From: CAWJKP01 sp963843465
GTDB taxonomy: Bacteria; Planctomycetota; Planctomycetia; Pirellulales; Thermoguttaceae
NCBI GenBank assembly: GCA_963843465.1
Contig: CAWJKP010000002.1
Location: 1,240,001 to 1,304,000 of the forward strand
Direction of reading: 5' to 3'
Length of the DNA: 64,000 nucleotides
In this document: positions 1-9,789 of the stretch, piece after piece
How positions within the stretch are numbered: position 1 is the first letter of the stretch
Layout: each line of letters opens with the position of its first letter
Program-made: the position numbers and the translations under genes
Notes under the pieces: model-generated
Database searches by the model: none
Told to the model about the DNA's origin: nothing
The model's input: only the letters and a program-made list of their open reading frames with translations

Positions 1-1049
1 CCAGGGTCACGGCCTTGTCCTTGAAGTTCTCGATCTCGTACTTCACGATCACGTCGCGGTTGAAGAGATTGCCCGCCACCCGCTGCTGTTGGTTCTTGTC
101 GATGGTCCGCTTGACGACCACGTCCTGGGCCGTGCCCACGTAGAGTTTCATCTGGTCGTCCAGCGGGGTGAATTTGCCCCAGTCCTCGCCCAGGAAGGCC
201 GTGCTACCGCGGCCGTCGTCCTGGAAGATGCGGACCTTGCCGTAAGGCAAGGGGGCCGCGCCGAGGTGCTCCGCCTTGTTGTTCTTGAGCACGTAGTGCA
301 TGGTCACCAGGAGCTTGTTCTGCGGCCGGTCGATGTAGCCGTAAGCTTGCGGGTCGCAGGTGTAGGTCTTGCGGACGGGGACCTTGTCGAACTTCTCGAC
401 CAGCATTTCCTTGGTCTCGTTCAGACCGATGGGCCGGTGGAAGCGGGGCCCGATGCCGGCCCAAAGCTCCGTCGAGCCGAACGACTCGTTGGCCAGGTTC
501 TGGATGCGGACGTATTCGGAGAGGGTCAGCGCCGATTCGTCGTGCGAGGCCACGGCGCGGTAGTTGAAGCTCTTGGTGAGGTTGCCCAGCAGGTAGCTGA
601 TCCGCACCCGGGCGCTGCCCGAGCCGCTGGAAGCGACCTGCCAGACCAGGGCCGACTCGTTGGGCGGATAACTCACCGAGAGGACCTTGATGTCCAGCGG
701 ACCGCCCTCTTCGGCCTCCGCCTTGGCCGCGACTTCCTTGACCGTGTTAGCCCCGGCGGCCACGCCGGCCTGCTTGGCAGGGCCTTCGTCGCGGGGCAAC
801 ACGCGGAAGACGATCGTGTTCGGATCGATCTGCGTGTTGGCCCAGGAGAAGTCGACCTGGTTGAGGCCCTTGACCAGCGGCACGATCCGCTCCTCTTCCA
901 CCAGCGTGGCGTTGGGGTTGTCCAACTGGATTTCCACGCGTTGGCGGGGCGGAAGCGTGATCAGCTTGATCCTCGCCGAAGCCAGCGGCGGCGCCGCCGT
1001 CAGCACCGCCAGTCCCAAGAGTCCGATGGCCCAAGCACGTTGTCGCATA
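1..1049 (-). CDS. Secreted DUF4139-like protein (3' end outside window)
   Basis: This minus-strand gene runs off the left edge, so the C-terminus is missing and about 349 residues are visible. It starts at ATG 1047-1049 with a signal peptide (MRQRAWAIGLLGLAVLTAAP, cut near ASA-R), so the product is exported. The middle, with motifs such as ISYLLGNLTKSFNYRA and a repeated VRIQNLANESFGSTELW pattern, resembles the beta-rich DUF4139 (mucoidy-inhibitor-like) family; that assignment is by eye. At 745-770 a copy of the dispersed palindrome is translated in frame as AGVAAGANTV, forming an alanine/glycine linker between two conserved-looking parts. The molecular function is unknown. Confidence 0.7.
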
Positions 1050-1334
1050 GCAATGCTCCTTGATTTTCCCGGCACGCCCTAAAGCCCGCTCGGCCGCCTC
1101 GTCCTAGTAGACGACGCCGTCTGCGGCAAAGTTCCGCTTGCAGAACGGGTTTTCCCGCTCGTCGCACGAATATAGCTTACGTCAAACCATGCGGCCGAAT
1201 ATACCCTACCCCCCCTGGCGAGTAGGCATGAATCCGGGCCGGACGAGGAACAAATTGGCGGAATTCCGTAGGACGAATTGCTAATCCGTCCACGATATCC
1301 GCGGACGGTTCCCGCAATGCGACCGAATCACGCC

Positions 1335-3089
1335 CTATCGCTTCTCAACCTCCTCGGAGGTCGGCGGGGCGTTGCGGTTAGTCACGCTCCCGACAAACCG
1401 GCCGATCGCCTGGATGACCTCGGCCGGGACGACCACGTGTGCTTCCACGTCGTCGGGGCCGGTCGTTATCGCCATAGCGACCGGCGGCGTCGGGCCGAAC
1501 TCGGGGATTTTGACGCCGCTTCCGGGAGGCAGCGCCGCGGCCATCGTCCGATTGAGAAAATCGAAGAAGCCCTTGGGGCTCACGTACACGCTGCACGCGG
1601 CGCCGGGCGGCAGCAAGGCCGCAACCTTGGCAATCTCCGCATCGCTTGCCAGGCCCGGCTTGCCCGCCTTGATTGCCGCGATCGCCCGCAGCAACGGCTC
1701 CTGGCTCATGTAGCCGGCGACGACGGTGTGCTCGTTGCAGGGCACCATCCAGGCGACGATCTTGCCGCCGGGCCCGTACATCTTTTCCATCATCTTGTGC
1801 TTCTCGGGCGGCATGTTGGGCATCTGCGGCACGCTCATCGTGATCTTCAGCCCGTGGGCCCCGTCGATCTCGGTCTTCTCAACCTTGGCAGGCTGAAACA
1901 TCGGGCTCTTGATCTGCTCGGCAATCCGGCTATAGCTCGCGAGGTACTTCTCATAGTCGGCCACGAACGTCTGGCTGTTCTTGACGCGCATGATGACCAC
2001 CATCGGTGCAAGGATCGACTCGCCGCCTTGGCCCGCGCCGAGTACGAGGGAAAGGCCGCGGATTCCCCTGGGCTGTTCTTTGGAAAGCTCGGAGAACGTC
2101 TTCACCTGTTCGTCGCTCAGCCCGTACATTTCGCGCAGGTTCTTCACCAGGCCGAAAGAGAAATCCATCAGCTTGCCCATCATCGCCTCGGAGAGCGCTC
2201 CGCCGCCGGCGATCACGAAGGGCTCGTCCGGCAGCCCCGCCAGGACGTTGTGTTTCGACGGTTTCAGCTCTGCGAAAAACGCGGCCCAATCCCCGCCGGG
2301 CGCCAGCCGGGCCCGCTCCGAAATGCGCAGCACGCCTTGCGCATCGAGCTCCGCGCCGAGGCCGTAAGACGCGACCTCCTTCTCGGCCGCCTGGAAGAAC
2401 GTCACGTACACGTCCAGACCCGCCGCGGCCTGTTTCATTTGTCCGCCGGCCAGGGCCAAAGTCGGCTTGATGCGGGCGATCCCCTCTTGGACCTTGGCCG
2501 AGATCCAGCGGATTCCCGCTGGCAAGACGACCACGGCCGCGTCTTTCTCCGCCAGCCAGGTCCGCCAGGGGGCCAGGGCGGCAGGGACCTCGTCGGCCAG
2601 CTTTACGTCTTTCTCCAGGACCTCGCGGCAGGCCAACTCGGTGATCGCTGCGTAGCTGCCGACGCTGCGGACCACCGCGGGGGCGTCCAAGAACTCAATC
2701 TTGGTCACGCCGGACTGCGTGCCTTCGGACTTGAATTGCTCAAGGAATTTGGCGTAATTGGTCACGGGGATCAACGCCAACGGAGTCAGCGGACCCTTCT
2801 CGTCCGTGGGCGGAAGCGCCAGCAGGGCGATGGGCCGATTCTTGTCCAGCCCTTCGCGGATCCCATTCGGACCCTGCAGCTTGGCCAGCAAGCTCGGGAT
2901 CGGCAGCTTCATCTGCTGGCCCAACTGCTGGAGTTTGGCGTCCGCGGCAGCCGGCCGGTTGACGAGCACCAGTCCCAGGGCCTGCTGGGGAACCAGCTTG
3001 AGGATCTCATCCTCGGCCCGGGCGTTGGCCGCCCAGAAGAGCAGCAGGGAAAACAGCGACGCCAGGGTCACGGTGACGGGTCGTATCAT
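1335..3089 (-). CDS. Secreted hypothetical protein, 584 aa
   Basis: The start is ATG 3087-3089, preceded at normal spacing by GAGGAG; a longer in-frame reading from 3131 lacks this ribosome site. The first 25 residues (MIRPVTVTLASLFSLLLFWA, cut after NARA) form a signal peptide. The rest is a soluble protein of repeated alpha/beta segments of the kind common in planctomycetes (VNRP near residue 45, repeated LAALPP/PLLALIPV motifs), somewhat like DUF3352-type proteins. No catalytic motif was recognised and no neighbour gives a functional hint. The reading frame is complete and uninterrupted. Confidence 0.7.
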   Translation of the reverse strand: MIRPVTVTLASLFSLLLFWAANARAEDEILKLVPQQALGLVLVNRPAAADAKLQQLGQQMKLPIPSLLAKLQGPNGIREGLDKNRPIALLALPPTDEKGPLTPLALIPVTNYAKFLEQFKSEGTQSGVTKIEFLDAPAVVRSVGSYAAITELACREVLEKDVKLADEVPAALAPWRTWLAEKDAAVVVLPAGIRWISAKVQEGIARIKPTLALAGGQMKQAAAGLDVYVTFFQAAEKEVASYGLGAELDAQGVLRISERARLAPGGDWAAFFAELKPSKHNVLAGLPDEPFVIAGGGALSEAMMGKLMDFSFGLVKNLREMYGLSDEQVKTFSELSKEQPRGIRGLSLVLGAGQGGESILAPMVVIMRVKNSQTFVADYEKYLASYSRIAEQIKSPMFQPAKVEKTEIDGAHGLKITMSVPQMPNMPPEKHKMMEKMYGPGGKIVAWMVPCNEHTVVAGYMSQEPLLRAIAAIKAGKPGLASDAEIAKVAALLPPGAACSVYVSPKGFFDFLNRTMAAALPPGSGVKIPEFGPTPPVAMAITTGPDDVEAHVVVPAEVIQAIGRFVGSVTNRNAPPTSEEVEKR

Positions 3090-3182
3090 GGCAGGCTCCT
3101 CAAGAATGGACGTTGTTGAACCGCCGTACACGCCGGATCAAGATATCACCCCGCCGACCGTGCGGCAAGAGGCTGGCCCTGG

Positions 3183-3281
3183 TAGGTTATGCTTCAGCAT
3201 GACGGGCGAATGGCAGGCAACCGTTGCCTCGGTATTCCGTTATCCGCTAAGACGTAACCTGTTATGCTGAAGCATAACCTA
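3183..3281. repeat. Inverted-repeat element, 18-bp arms
   Basis: The arms TAGGTTATGCTTCAGCAT (3183-3200) and its exact reverse complement (3264-3281) enclose 63 bp with no reading frame. The size and perfect ends look MITE-like, but no target duplication was seen. Confidence 0.75.
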
Positions 3282-3297
3282 CGGAACTGCGTGTTCC

Positions 3298-3343
3298 GGT
3301 GGGCCAGCGGCCGCGAAGGCGGCCTGGTCCCACCCTACCCCCT
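3298..3343. repeat. GTGGGCCGGC..CCCACC family repeat
   Basis: This copy carries GTGGGCCAGCGGCCGC followed by GCCTGGTCCCACCCTA. The same family is seen at 13137-13384, 28048-28073 and 44763-44858. It lies just upstream of the chosen methyltransferase start, and a longer start would translate it. Confidence 0.6.
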
Positions 3344-3374
3344 AAGGACGCCGCCGTTGAGCAACGACACGTCG

Positions 3375-4561
3375 ATGGTAGACCTCTACCGCAAGAAGTC
3401 GATCTCGGTCGCCTGGTGGGGCAGAAACGTGGTCCTCGACCTGCCGGTGGACGTCTTCAGCTCCTTCCAGTTGGACGGGGGCACCGGGCTGTTGCTGCGG
3501 ACGATCGTCGACGCCCGCCGGCAGTGGTCGCGGGTGTTGGATCTGGGCTGCGGCTACGGCCCGATCAGCTTGTGCCTCTCGGTGCTCGGGCTGGCGGAGC
3601 GGGTCGACGCCATCGACCGCGACGCGTTGGCCGTGCTATTGACGGCCTGGAACGCGCGGCAGAACGGCGTGACGAACGTCGCCGTGCGGGGCGGCCTGGA
3701 CTACGCCGGCTGCCCGGCGGGCGGCTATGACGCCGTGGTGGCAAATCTGCCCGCCAAGGCCGGAGAGCCGGTCCATCGCCAGATGCTCTACGGCGCCGCG
3801 GACCACCTGGCGCCGTGCGGCGAGGTCTGGATCGTCGTCGTCCGGCCCTTGGAGGCATCGATCGACCGCATCCTGTCGCATCCGGCGGTCCGCGTCCGCG
3901 ACAAGGTACAAAAGGCGGGGCACGTGGTCTATCGCTACGCTTTCCACGGCCGGCCCGAGATGCCCGAGACGCCTTACCGCCGGGGCATCGAGCGCTTCAC
4001 CTGGAGCAGACATGAATATGTCATCTCCGCCGCCTGGGGGCTCCCCGAGTTCGATACCCGCTCCTTCGCCACCGACCTGGTGCTGCGCGACTGCGAGCGA
4101 TTGGGCCGCGAGTCCGCGCTGCGGCGGGCGTTGGTCTGGAATCCCGGACAGGGCCACATCCCTGTCCTGCTGGCGCGGATGGCCGCCTCGCCGCCCTCGC
4201 TGACCATCGCCTCGCGCGACCTGCTGGCCCTGGTTACCACGCGCAGCAACCTCCAGCAGTACGGCTGCGCGGCGCGATCGTCGGGTATCATACCGCGGGC
4301 CTGGCCGCCGTCCCGGCGGACGACGGCCTGGAACTGGTGATCGGCACGCTCAACGAAGGCGAAGGATTCTCCGTCTGCCTGGAAAACATGCGACGTGCGG
4401 CCGGCCGCCATGCCGGAGTGCCGATGCTGCTGGGTTGTTCTTCGTCGCTCTGCTCACGTCTGGCGCCGGCGCTGAGGAAAGTCGGCCTTAAAGCCCGAGT
4501 GCTAACCCGGCGAAAGGGTTTCGGCAGCCTCTTTTGCCGCTTGGAGCCTGCAAAACAATAA
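3375..4561 (+). CDS. RsmC/RlmG-like class I methyltransferase (frameshifted)
   Basis: The chosen start is ATG 3375 (MVDLYRKKS) because upstream in-frame sequence is palindromic repeat. Residues 54-63 (VLDLGCGYGP) are the SAM-binding motif I. Around residue 125 VVANLPAKAG stands where RsmC-type N2-guanine rRNA methyltransferases carry NPPF/NPPY, so the catalytic motif is altered. The second half (LVWNPGQGHIPVLLAR) looks like a second Rossmann-type domain, as in RsmC and RlmG. The frame breaks near 4275: the original frame ends at 4340 with unlike sequence, while another frame continues as IVGYHTAGLAAVPADDGLEL to a TAA at 4559-4561. Likely an rRNA methyltransferase, with target unproven. Confidence 0.6.
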
Positions 4562-4579
4562 GTTTGCCCAACTTATTGT
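4555..4579. repeat. Hairpin over the methyltransferase stop codon
   Basis: ACAATAAGTT and AACTTATTGT form a perfect 10-bp stem with a 5-base loop. The TAA of the upstream gene lies in the left arm. There is no T-run, so it is not a classic intrinsic terminator. Confidence 0.6.
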
Positions 4580-4794
4580 CTTACAGGCCCTTGGCAAACG
4601 GTAAGCAGGACGGGCATCGGCCGGGGTGACGGAGTGGCATTTGCCGAAAAAATAGAATGAAGTAACTGTGCCGACTTTGCCGATCCTAGAGAATATACGG
4701 CCTGAGATCGATGCGCCGGGGGGAAATCCGTCCATTGCCGTCATAATGGGTGGTTCGTTATGGAAGCGATCGTACCCCCGGATAGGGTCTGGTG

Positions 4795-6242
4795 ATGAGG
4801 GTAGACTCTGCCATCCGTCCCTGGTCGGCCGCTCGTGGGGGAATACTCCTGGCCTTGGTGCTGGTTCCCGCCATGGTGGCCTCGGCGGACGAGCAACACC
4901 CGCCGCAGGCCCCCCAGGGTTCGGCAGTTGCCCCGGACCTGCCGGTTGCGCCGGATCCGCCCCAGGGCAGCTCCTCGGAGCAGTCGGTCGTCGTTCCGCG
5001 GGCCGCGCCTGGCGCTGTTCCTCCGGCCTTTCCGGCGATCGTCCCTCCGGCCGTTTCTCCCGCTCCGAACTTCGTCCCCGGTTTTCCCGGCAGCGGCTTC
5101 TCCGGCCCGAGTGTTGCGCCGGTGAATCCGGATGCGAGTTTCCCGACTTTCCTGGGCGCCGTCAACCGCATCCTGGAATGGACAGGGCCGGGCTGCTGCC
5201 CGACGCCGAGCTTCGGCAAGCACACGCTGTCCGGCGGAAACTGCCTCTGCGACTCGCAGGACCTCGACGCTCCGCCGCTGGAGTACGCGCCGAACTTCCT
5301 GGGCGACCTGCAGAGCCCCGGCGCGTATGTTTTCTTTTCGAGCAATCCGCTTTTCGCCAAGTACATCCCGCTGCCGATCGCCGCCGGCAACGGCGGCTTC
5401 AAGATCTCGGACAACGACAACCCCATCCCCACCTCGCGGCTGTTCTTCGACTACAACCACGCGGCCAACGCCTTGCAGGATACGGCCCCCGGCGGCAAGA
5501 TCAACTTCGATCGCTATACGCTGGGCATCGAGCAGGTGTTGTTCTGGGACAGCGCCTCCCTCGAGCTGCGGCTGCCCGTCGCCGCGGGGCTGATTTCGGA
5601 CCTCAGCCCCGACGAAGCCTCCGGCGCGGCCTTCGGCAACATTCCCATGGTCTTCAAGCAGACGTTCTACAGCGAGGCGGACACCTTCCTGTCCGGCGGC
5701 CTGGCCGTCGTCTCGCCGACGGCGCCCGAGGCGGTGATCCAAACGCCCGCGCCAGATCGCTGACTTACGTGGTCCGCAACGAGTCGGTCCACCTCGGACC
5801 ATTCCTGGGCGTGCTCTTGAAGCCGGATCCGCGGGCCTTTCTCGAGGGCTTCCTGCAAGTGGACTTCGTCACCAACGGCGACGCGGTCTTCCAGAACGTC
5901 GGCGGCACGCTCACCAAGCTCGGCGTCTACCAGGCCCAAACGTCGATGTCGGTCGATCTCAAGGCCGGCTACTGGCTCTACCGCGGTCCCGAGGCGGGCT
6001 ACTTGATGGGGATCGCTCCCAGCGTCGAGTTCCACTACACCGCTGCGCTGCAGAAGGCCGACACCGCCGGCCCGGTGACCAATCCCTTCAGCGCGGACGT
6101 TTGCGACGTTACGGCCGGCCTGCACGCCGAGATGCAGCACGGTACGGACCTGGCCGTCGGGCTGTCGGTCCCCTTGATGTCGCCGGGGGCCGACCGGCCC
6201 TACGACAGCGAGGTCATCGTTCAACTCAACCAGCGATACTAA
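4795..6242 (+). CDS. Secreted porin-like beta protein (frameshifted)
   Basis: The start is ATG 4795 (a GTG lies directly before it at 4792). A signal peptide (about residues 1-32, LLALVLVPAMVASA) is followed by a proline-rich linker to about residue 100 and then a beta-strand-rich domain with alternating aromatic and polar residues (FNIPMVFKQTFYSE, GYLMGIAPSVEFHYT), ending in SEVIVQLNQRY. This resembles the transporter/porin-like outer-layer proteins of planctomycetes. The frame breaks near 5750: one frame stops at 5761-5763, and another continues from LTYVVRNESVHLG to the TAA at 6240-6242. A single-base error would restore one protein of about 482 residues. The function is inferred only from overall architecture. 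Confidence 0.55.
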
Positions 6243-6370
6243 AATTTGCCTTTCCCGTCAGGCGCTAGACACCGGGGGCGCGCCTGTCTAAGATGGAAGC
6301 CCGGTGAGCCTGGATTAGCACCAGGCACTCTGGAGAGGGGCATCGTCGTCCTTGGGCTTGGAGAACCATA

Positions 6371-8140
6371 TTGTCTGCGACTATCCACATGCCGGACTGC
6401 CCGGTGTATCCGCTCGGATCGCCGCGCGTGCTGCTGACGAGCGTCTTTGGCCCCTATGCCCGAGACGATCAATACGGCAGCCGCCTGATCAATCCCATGG
6501 AGCTGTTTCACAACCAGGTGACGCGGGTCCAGGGGCCGTTCTCGTTCCGCTCCTTCTATCGCTCGTGGGGCCTGATGTTGATTCAAGTCAACCTGGAGGC
6601 CCCTTGCACGCTGCTTGACTTCCCCTCGGAGAAGCGGTTCGTCGAAGAGATCCGGTCGCAGCAGTACGACGTCATCGGCATCAGCTCGATCATCCCCAAC
6701 CTGTTGAAGGCGCGGCGCATGTGCCGGCTGATCCGCAAGCATCAGCCGCACGCGACGATCGTCGTCGGCGGGCACCTGGCCAACGTGCCCGATCTGAAGC
6801 GATGGGTCGACGCGGACCACGTCGTCCGAGGGGACGGCGTGCGATGGATGCGGCGGTTCCTGGGCGAGGATGAGAATTCCCCCGTCCGGCACCCTCAGGT
6901 TCTGACAAATACTCGCCCCCGCATCCTGGGCGTGCCGCTGGGCGATCATGCCGGCCTGGACTATGCCACGCTGATCCCCGGCGTCGGCTGCCCCCTGGGC
7001 TGCAACTTCTGCTCCACTTCCGCCATGTTCGGCGGCAAAGGCCACTTCGTCGAGTTCTACAAAACCGGCGCCGAGCTGTTCGAAGTCATGGCCGCGCTGG
7101 AGTCGAACCTGGGCGTCCGCGGCTTCTTCGTCATGGATGAGAACTTCCTGCTGGACCGCAAGCGGGCGCTGCAGCTCCTCGACCTCATGGAGAAGCACGG
7201 CAAGTCGTGGTACCTGCAAGTCTTCAGCTCGGCCAACGTCCTGCGGCTGTACAGCATGGAAGAGCTGGTCGGGCTGGGCGTCAACTGGGTCTGGCTCGGC
7301 ATGGAGGGGAAGGACTCTCAGTACGCCAAGCTCGCGGGCACGGACACCAGGTCGCTGACCCGCGAGCTGCACGAACACGGGATCCACGTGCTCGGCTCGA
7401 GCATCATCGGACTGGAGGAGCACACGCCGCAGAACATCGACGAGGTGATCGACCACGCCGTCAGCCATAACACGGACATGCACCAGTTCATGCTCTACAT
7501 GCCCGTGCCGGGCACGCCGCTCCACGCCGAGCACGAGATCCGCGGCACCTTGCTCAGCGAGACCGAGGTCTCGCCGGGAGACGCCCACGGACAGTCGACG
7601 TTCAACTACCGGCACCCACACATCCATCACGGCGCGGAGGCCGAGATGTTGTTGCGGGCCTTCCAGCGGGACTTCGAGGTCAACGGCCCCAGCGTGGTCC
7701 GCATCATCCGCACGCTGCTTGCGGGTTGGCGGCGTTACAAGCAGCACCCCAACGCGCAGATCCGCGCCCGCTTCGCGCACGACGCGAGCAATCTGCCGGT
7801 CAACTATGCGGGCGCGCTCTGGGCGTGCCGGCGGCGCTACCGCGACGACCCGCATCGCCGCCGATTGATCGGCAAAGTGCTCGTCGAGTTGTGCGCCGAG
7901 TTTGGCGAGGTGGCCCGCCGGGCTGCCCCGATCGTCGGCCGCCGCTTCTACCGTGCGCTGCGATGCGAGGAACGTCGCTTGCAGCAGGGCTGGACCTATG
8001 AGCCGCCGACATTCTACGAGACCAACTCGGCCGACGGCCCGCCCGCCGCGGTGCGCGTCGTCGGCATCGCGCCCTCAGTCCCGAGCAAGGCTCGGGCGCC
8101 TCTTGGCGAGCCGGCGTCCGCCAAGGCGGCCTCGTCCTAG
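6371..8140 (+). CDS. B12-binding-domain radical SAM protein
   Basis: The N-terminal domain (about residues 60-170, with IGISSIIPNLLKA and IVVGGHLANVPDL) has the Rossmann-like layout of a cobalamin-binding domain. The radical SAM core follows: Cys207, Cys211 and Cys214 in CPLGCNFC should bind the 4Fe-4S cluster that cleaves SAM. This is the class B layout of B12-dependent methyltransferases and cyclases. A TTG at 6371 is preceded by GGAGA; ATG 6389 is the alternative start. The last 25 residues are low-complexity, and the TAG stop lies inside a palindromic repeat. A flavoprotein reductase and cyclopropane synthase follow on the opposite strand, so a lipid substrate is possible but unproven. 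Confidence 0.8.
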   Translation: MSATIHMPDCPVYPLGSPRVLLTSVFGPYARDDQYGSRLINPMELFHNQVTRVQGPFSFRSFYRSWGLMLIQVNLEAPCTLLDFPSEKRFVEEIRSQQYDVIGISSIIPNLLKARRMCRLIRKHQPHATIVVGGHLANVPDLKRWVDADHVVRGDGVRWMRRFLGEDENSPVRHPQVLTNTRPRILGVPLGDHAGLDYATLIPGVGCPLGCNFCSTSAMFGGKGHFVEFYKTGAELFEVMAALESNLGVRGFFVMDENFLLDRKRALQLLDLMEKHGKSWYLQVFSSANVLRLYSMEELVGLGVNWVWLGMEGKDSQYAKLAGTDTRSLTRELHEHGIHVLGSSIIGLEEHTPQNIDEVIDHAVSHNTDMHQFMLYMPVPGTPLHAEHEIRGTLLSETEVSPGDAHGQSTFNYRHPHIHHGAEAEMLLRAFQRDFEVNGPSVVRIIRTLLAGWRRYKQHPNAQIRARFAHDASNLPVNYAGALWACRRRYRDDPHRRRLIGKVLVELCAEFGEVARRAAPIVGRRFYRALRCEERRLQQGWTYEPPTFYETNSADGPPAAVRVVGIAPSVPSKARAPLGEPASAKAASS

Positions 8141-8277
8141 CCGGCATTTCTCACCACACGGGGAGAATTGCCGACGAAATGCCGGCCGACGTAGCATGGG
8201 CATTCTTGCCCGTGTGATGCAGAAAACACGGGCAAGAATGCCCATGCTACGAAGAACTGGTGAGAAATGCCGGCTAG
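8137..8277. repeat. Nested palindrome (two families)
   Basis: Outer perfect 20-bp arms begin CTAGCCGGCATTTCTCACCA (8137-8156) and return at 8258-8277. Inside sits a separate 25-bp-arm hairpin of the GGGCATTCTTGCCC family (8191-8250). The stop codon of the radical SAM gene is in the left outer arm. Confidence 0.85.
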
Positions 8278-8408
8278 CCCCGCGTGGAGAAGCCACCTCC
8301 CAACTACCCGGCGGAGGAGGCTGAAGGTAAGCTGCTCCGCCTGCCGCCGCAGCGGCGTGCAAGGACGGCGTACGATCTTTTGCCTCGATGCCGGGTCCGT
8401 CGGGAGGC

Positions 8409-8526
8409 TAATTCGTTTCTGTCGCGGAAAGAACCGGCGGGCTGGATTGTCGCCTTTCGCTCCGCGAAAGTAGCGCTGCTTTCGCGGAGCGAAAGGCGAC
8501 AATGGGCTTTCCGCAACAGAAACTAA
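8409..8526. repeat. Nested palindrome around GTCGCCTTTCGC hairpin
   Basis: The inner hairpin 8446-8503 (arms ATTGTCGCCTTTCGCTCCGC) belongs to the family also seen at 14621 and 39345. It is framed by imperfect outer arms containing TTTCTGT...GGAAAG and CTTTCCGCAACAGAAA. The stretch 8141-8548 holds only these repeats and no convincing gene. Confidence 0.8.
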
Positions 8527-8548
8527 TTTCTACCTGTTGCCTAAGCGT

Positions 8549-9719
8549 CTAGGTACCCTCTCCCCCTGGCAATGGTGACCGGATCGTGACCCGCCAGGGG
8601 CTTGCCAAAGGCGGCTGGCCGGCGTGAAGGAACCACCGCTGGACCACCACGCGGCGGACAAAGCAGCGGTTGGCCAAGAGCCGCATCCCCAGGAATTGTA
8701 GCAAGCGGGGGGGGGAAGGTCAGCCCGCCCGCGGCGCCAACATCGCCGGCCAAAACGCCAGCCGATCAGCTCGCCGTAGGCCGCCAACCGCTGCCGGCGG
8801 TAGTCGCCGGCCGCTTCGAGGATCACGCCGGCGGCCAGCAGTCCCGACTCGATCGCCGGGCGGATCCCTTCGCCGCTTTGGGTATAGGCCAGTCCGGCGG
8901 CGTCGCCGACCAGGACGGCCCCATCCTCCAGCAACTTGCGGGGCGAATGCTGGAAAAGCAGGTAGGCATGGCCCCGCATTCGACCGGGGGCGTCGCCAGG
9001 GATCCGGCCCTCGCGCTTCAAGTAATCGCAGAAGGTGCCGACGTGCTCCGACAGCCGATGGCGGTCTTCCCGTCCCAATCCCACGTTGAGGAAATCGCCT
9101 TTGCGGAAACACCAGCCGTAGCCCATCAGGTCGCGGCAGAAATAAAGCTCCGGCCGGTTGCCTTCCACAGGGCAATGCTCCTGCTGCCGGGCGTCCAGCG
9201 GGAACTCGATCTCCTGCGCGGCCACGACCGGCTGCGGCAGATCCGTAGCGTTGCCCAGCCTTTGGGCTACCGGGCAGAAATGACCGCCGGCGCCGACCAG
9301 CATCGGGGCTCGGTAGCGGTCGTTCACCAGCCAACCGTCCTTTCTACGTTCCAGCGTCTCCAGCGGTTCGCCCAGCCGCAGCCGGGCGCCGCAGCGGGCC
9401 AAGAGGTAGTGGTCGAACTCGCAGCGGCGGATGCCGAAGCTCACCGGTTGCGGGAAGTCGACGTCCACCAACCGCCCGCCGATGGAGCCGGCGCGAAAGG
9501 CCCGGATGGGCTGGAAGACGCGGTCCCGGGCGTATTCGGCCGGGTCGAGCCCCAGGGCCTGGAGAATCGGCGGCGTGATCCAACCGGCACAGACTTTGTC
9601 GCGGGGAAACTCGGCCTTGTCCAGCAGCATCACGTCCAGGCCCGCCTCGCGGAGCCTGCGGCGCAGGAGGACCCGGCGGGACCGCCGCCCGCCACCAGCA
9701 CGTCGCAAGACTCGATCAT
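8549..9719 (-). CDS. Geranylgeranyl-reductase-family FAD oxidoreductase (two frameshifts)
   Basis: ATG 9717-9719 starts MIESCDVLVAGGGPAGSS, the GxGxxG ADP-binding motif of FAD enzymes. Near residue 290, VLVGDAAGL and SGEGI are the second FAD-contact motifs typical of the geranylgeranyl reductase/ChlP-like family, which reduces isoprenoid double bonds. Two frame breaks are evident: near 9660, after the ADP motif, and at the nine-base G run 8707-8715, beyond which a conserved-looking tail (LLQFLGMRLLANRCFV) continues in another frame to a TAG at 8549-8551. One extra base in the run would restore that tail. The adjacent cyclopropane synthase supports a membrane-lipid role, which is inference. 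Confidence 0.65.
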
Positions 9720-9736
9720 TGGGCGGGGGTCCTCTC

Positions 9737-9789
9737 GTACCCGTCACGCTCCGCGTGATGTTATCCCTCTCGCGGAGCGAGAGGAGTAC
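9737..9789. repeat. GTACTCCTCTCGCTCCGCG double hairpin
   Basis: Two adjacent hairpins (GTCACGCTCCGCGTGAT and CTCTCGCGGAGCGAGAG) are bounded by GTAC. The family recurs at 13975, 20704 and 46891. The TAA stop and last residues (PLAPREG) of the cfa gene are encoded here. Confidence 0.85.

Noticed and set aside
4668..5750. Alternative long frame starting at 4668 across the porin-like gene
   Set aside because: Its first 360 codons are Arg/Gly-rich and unlike any protein; only its last part, after 5750, continues the real porin-like product.
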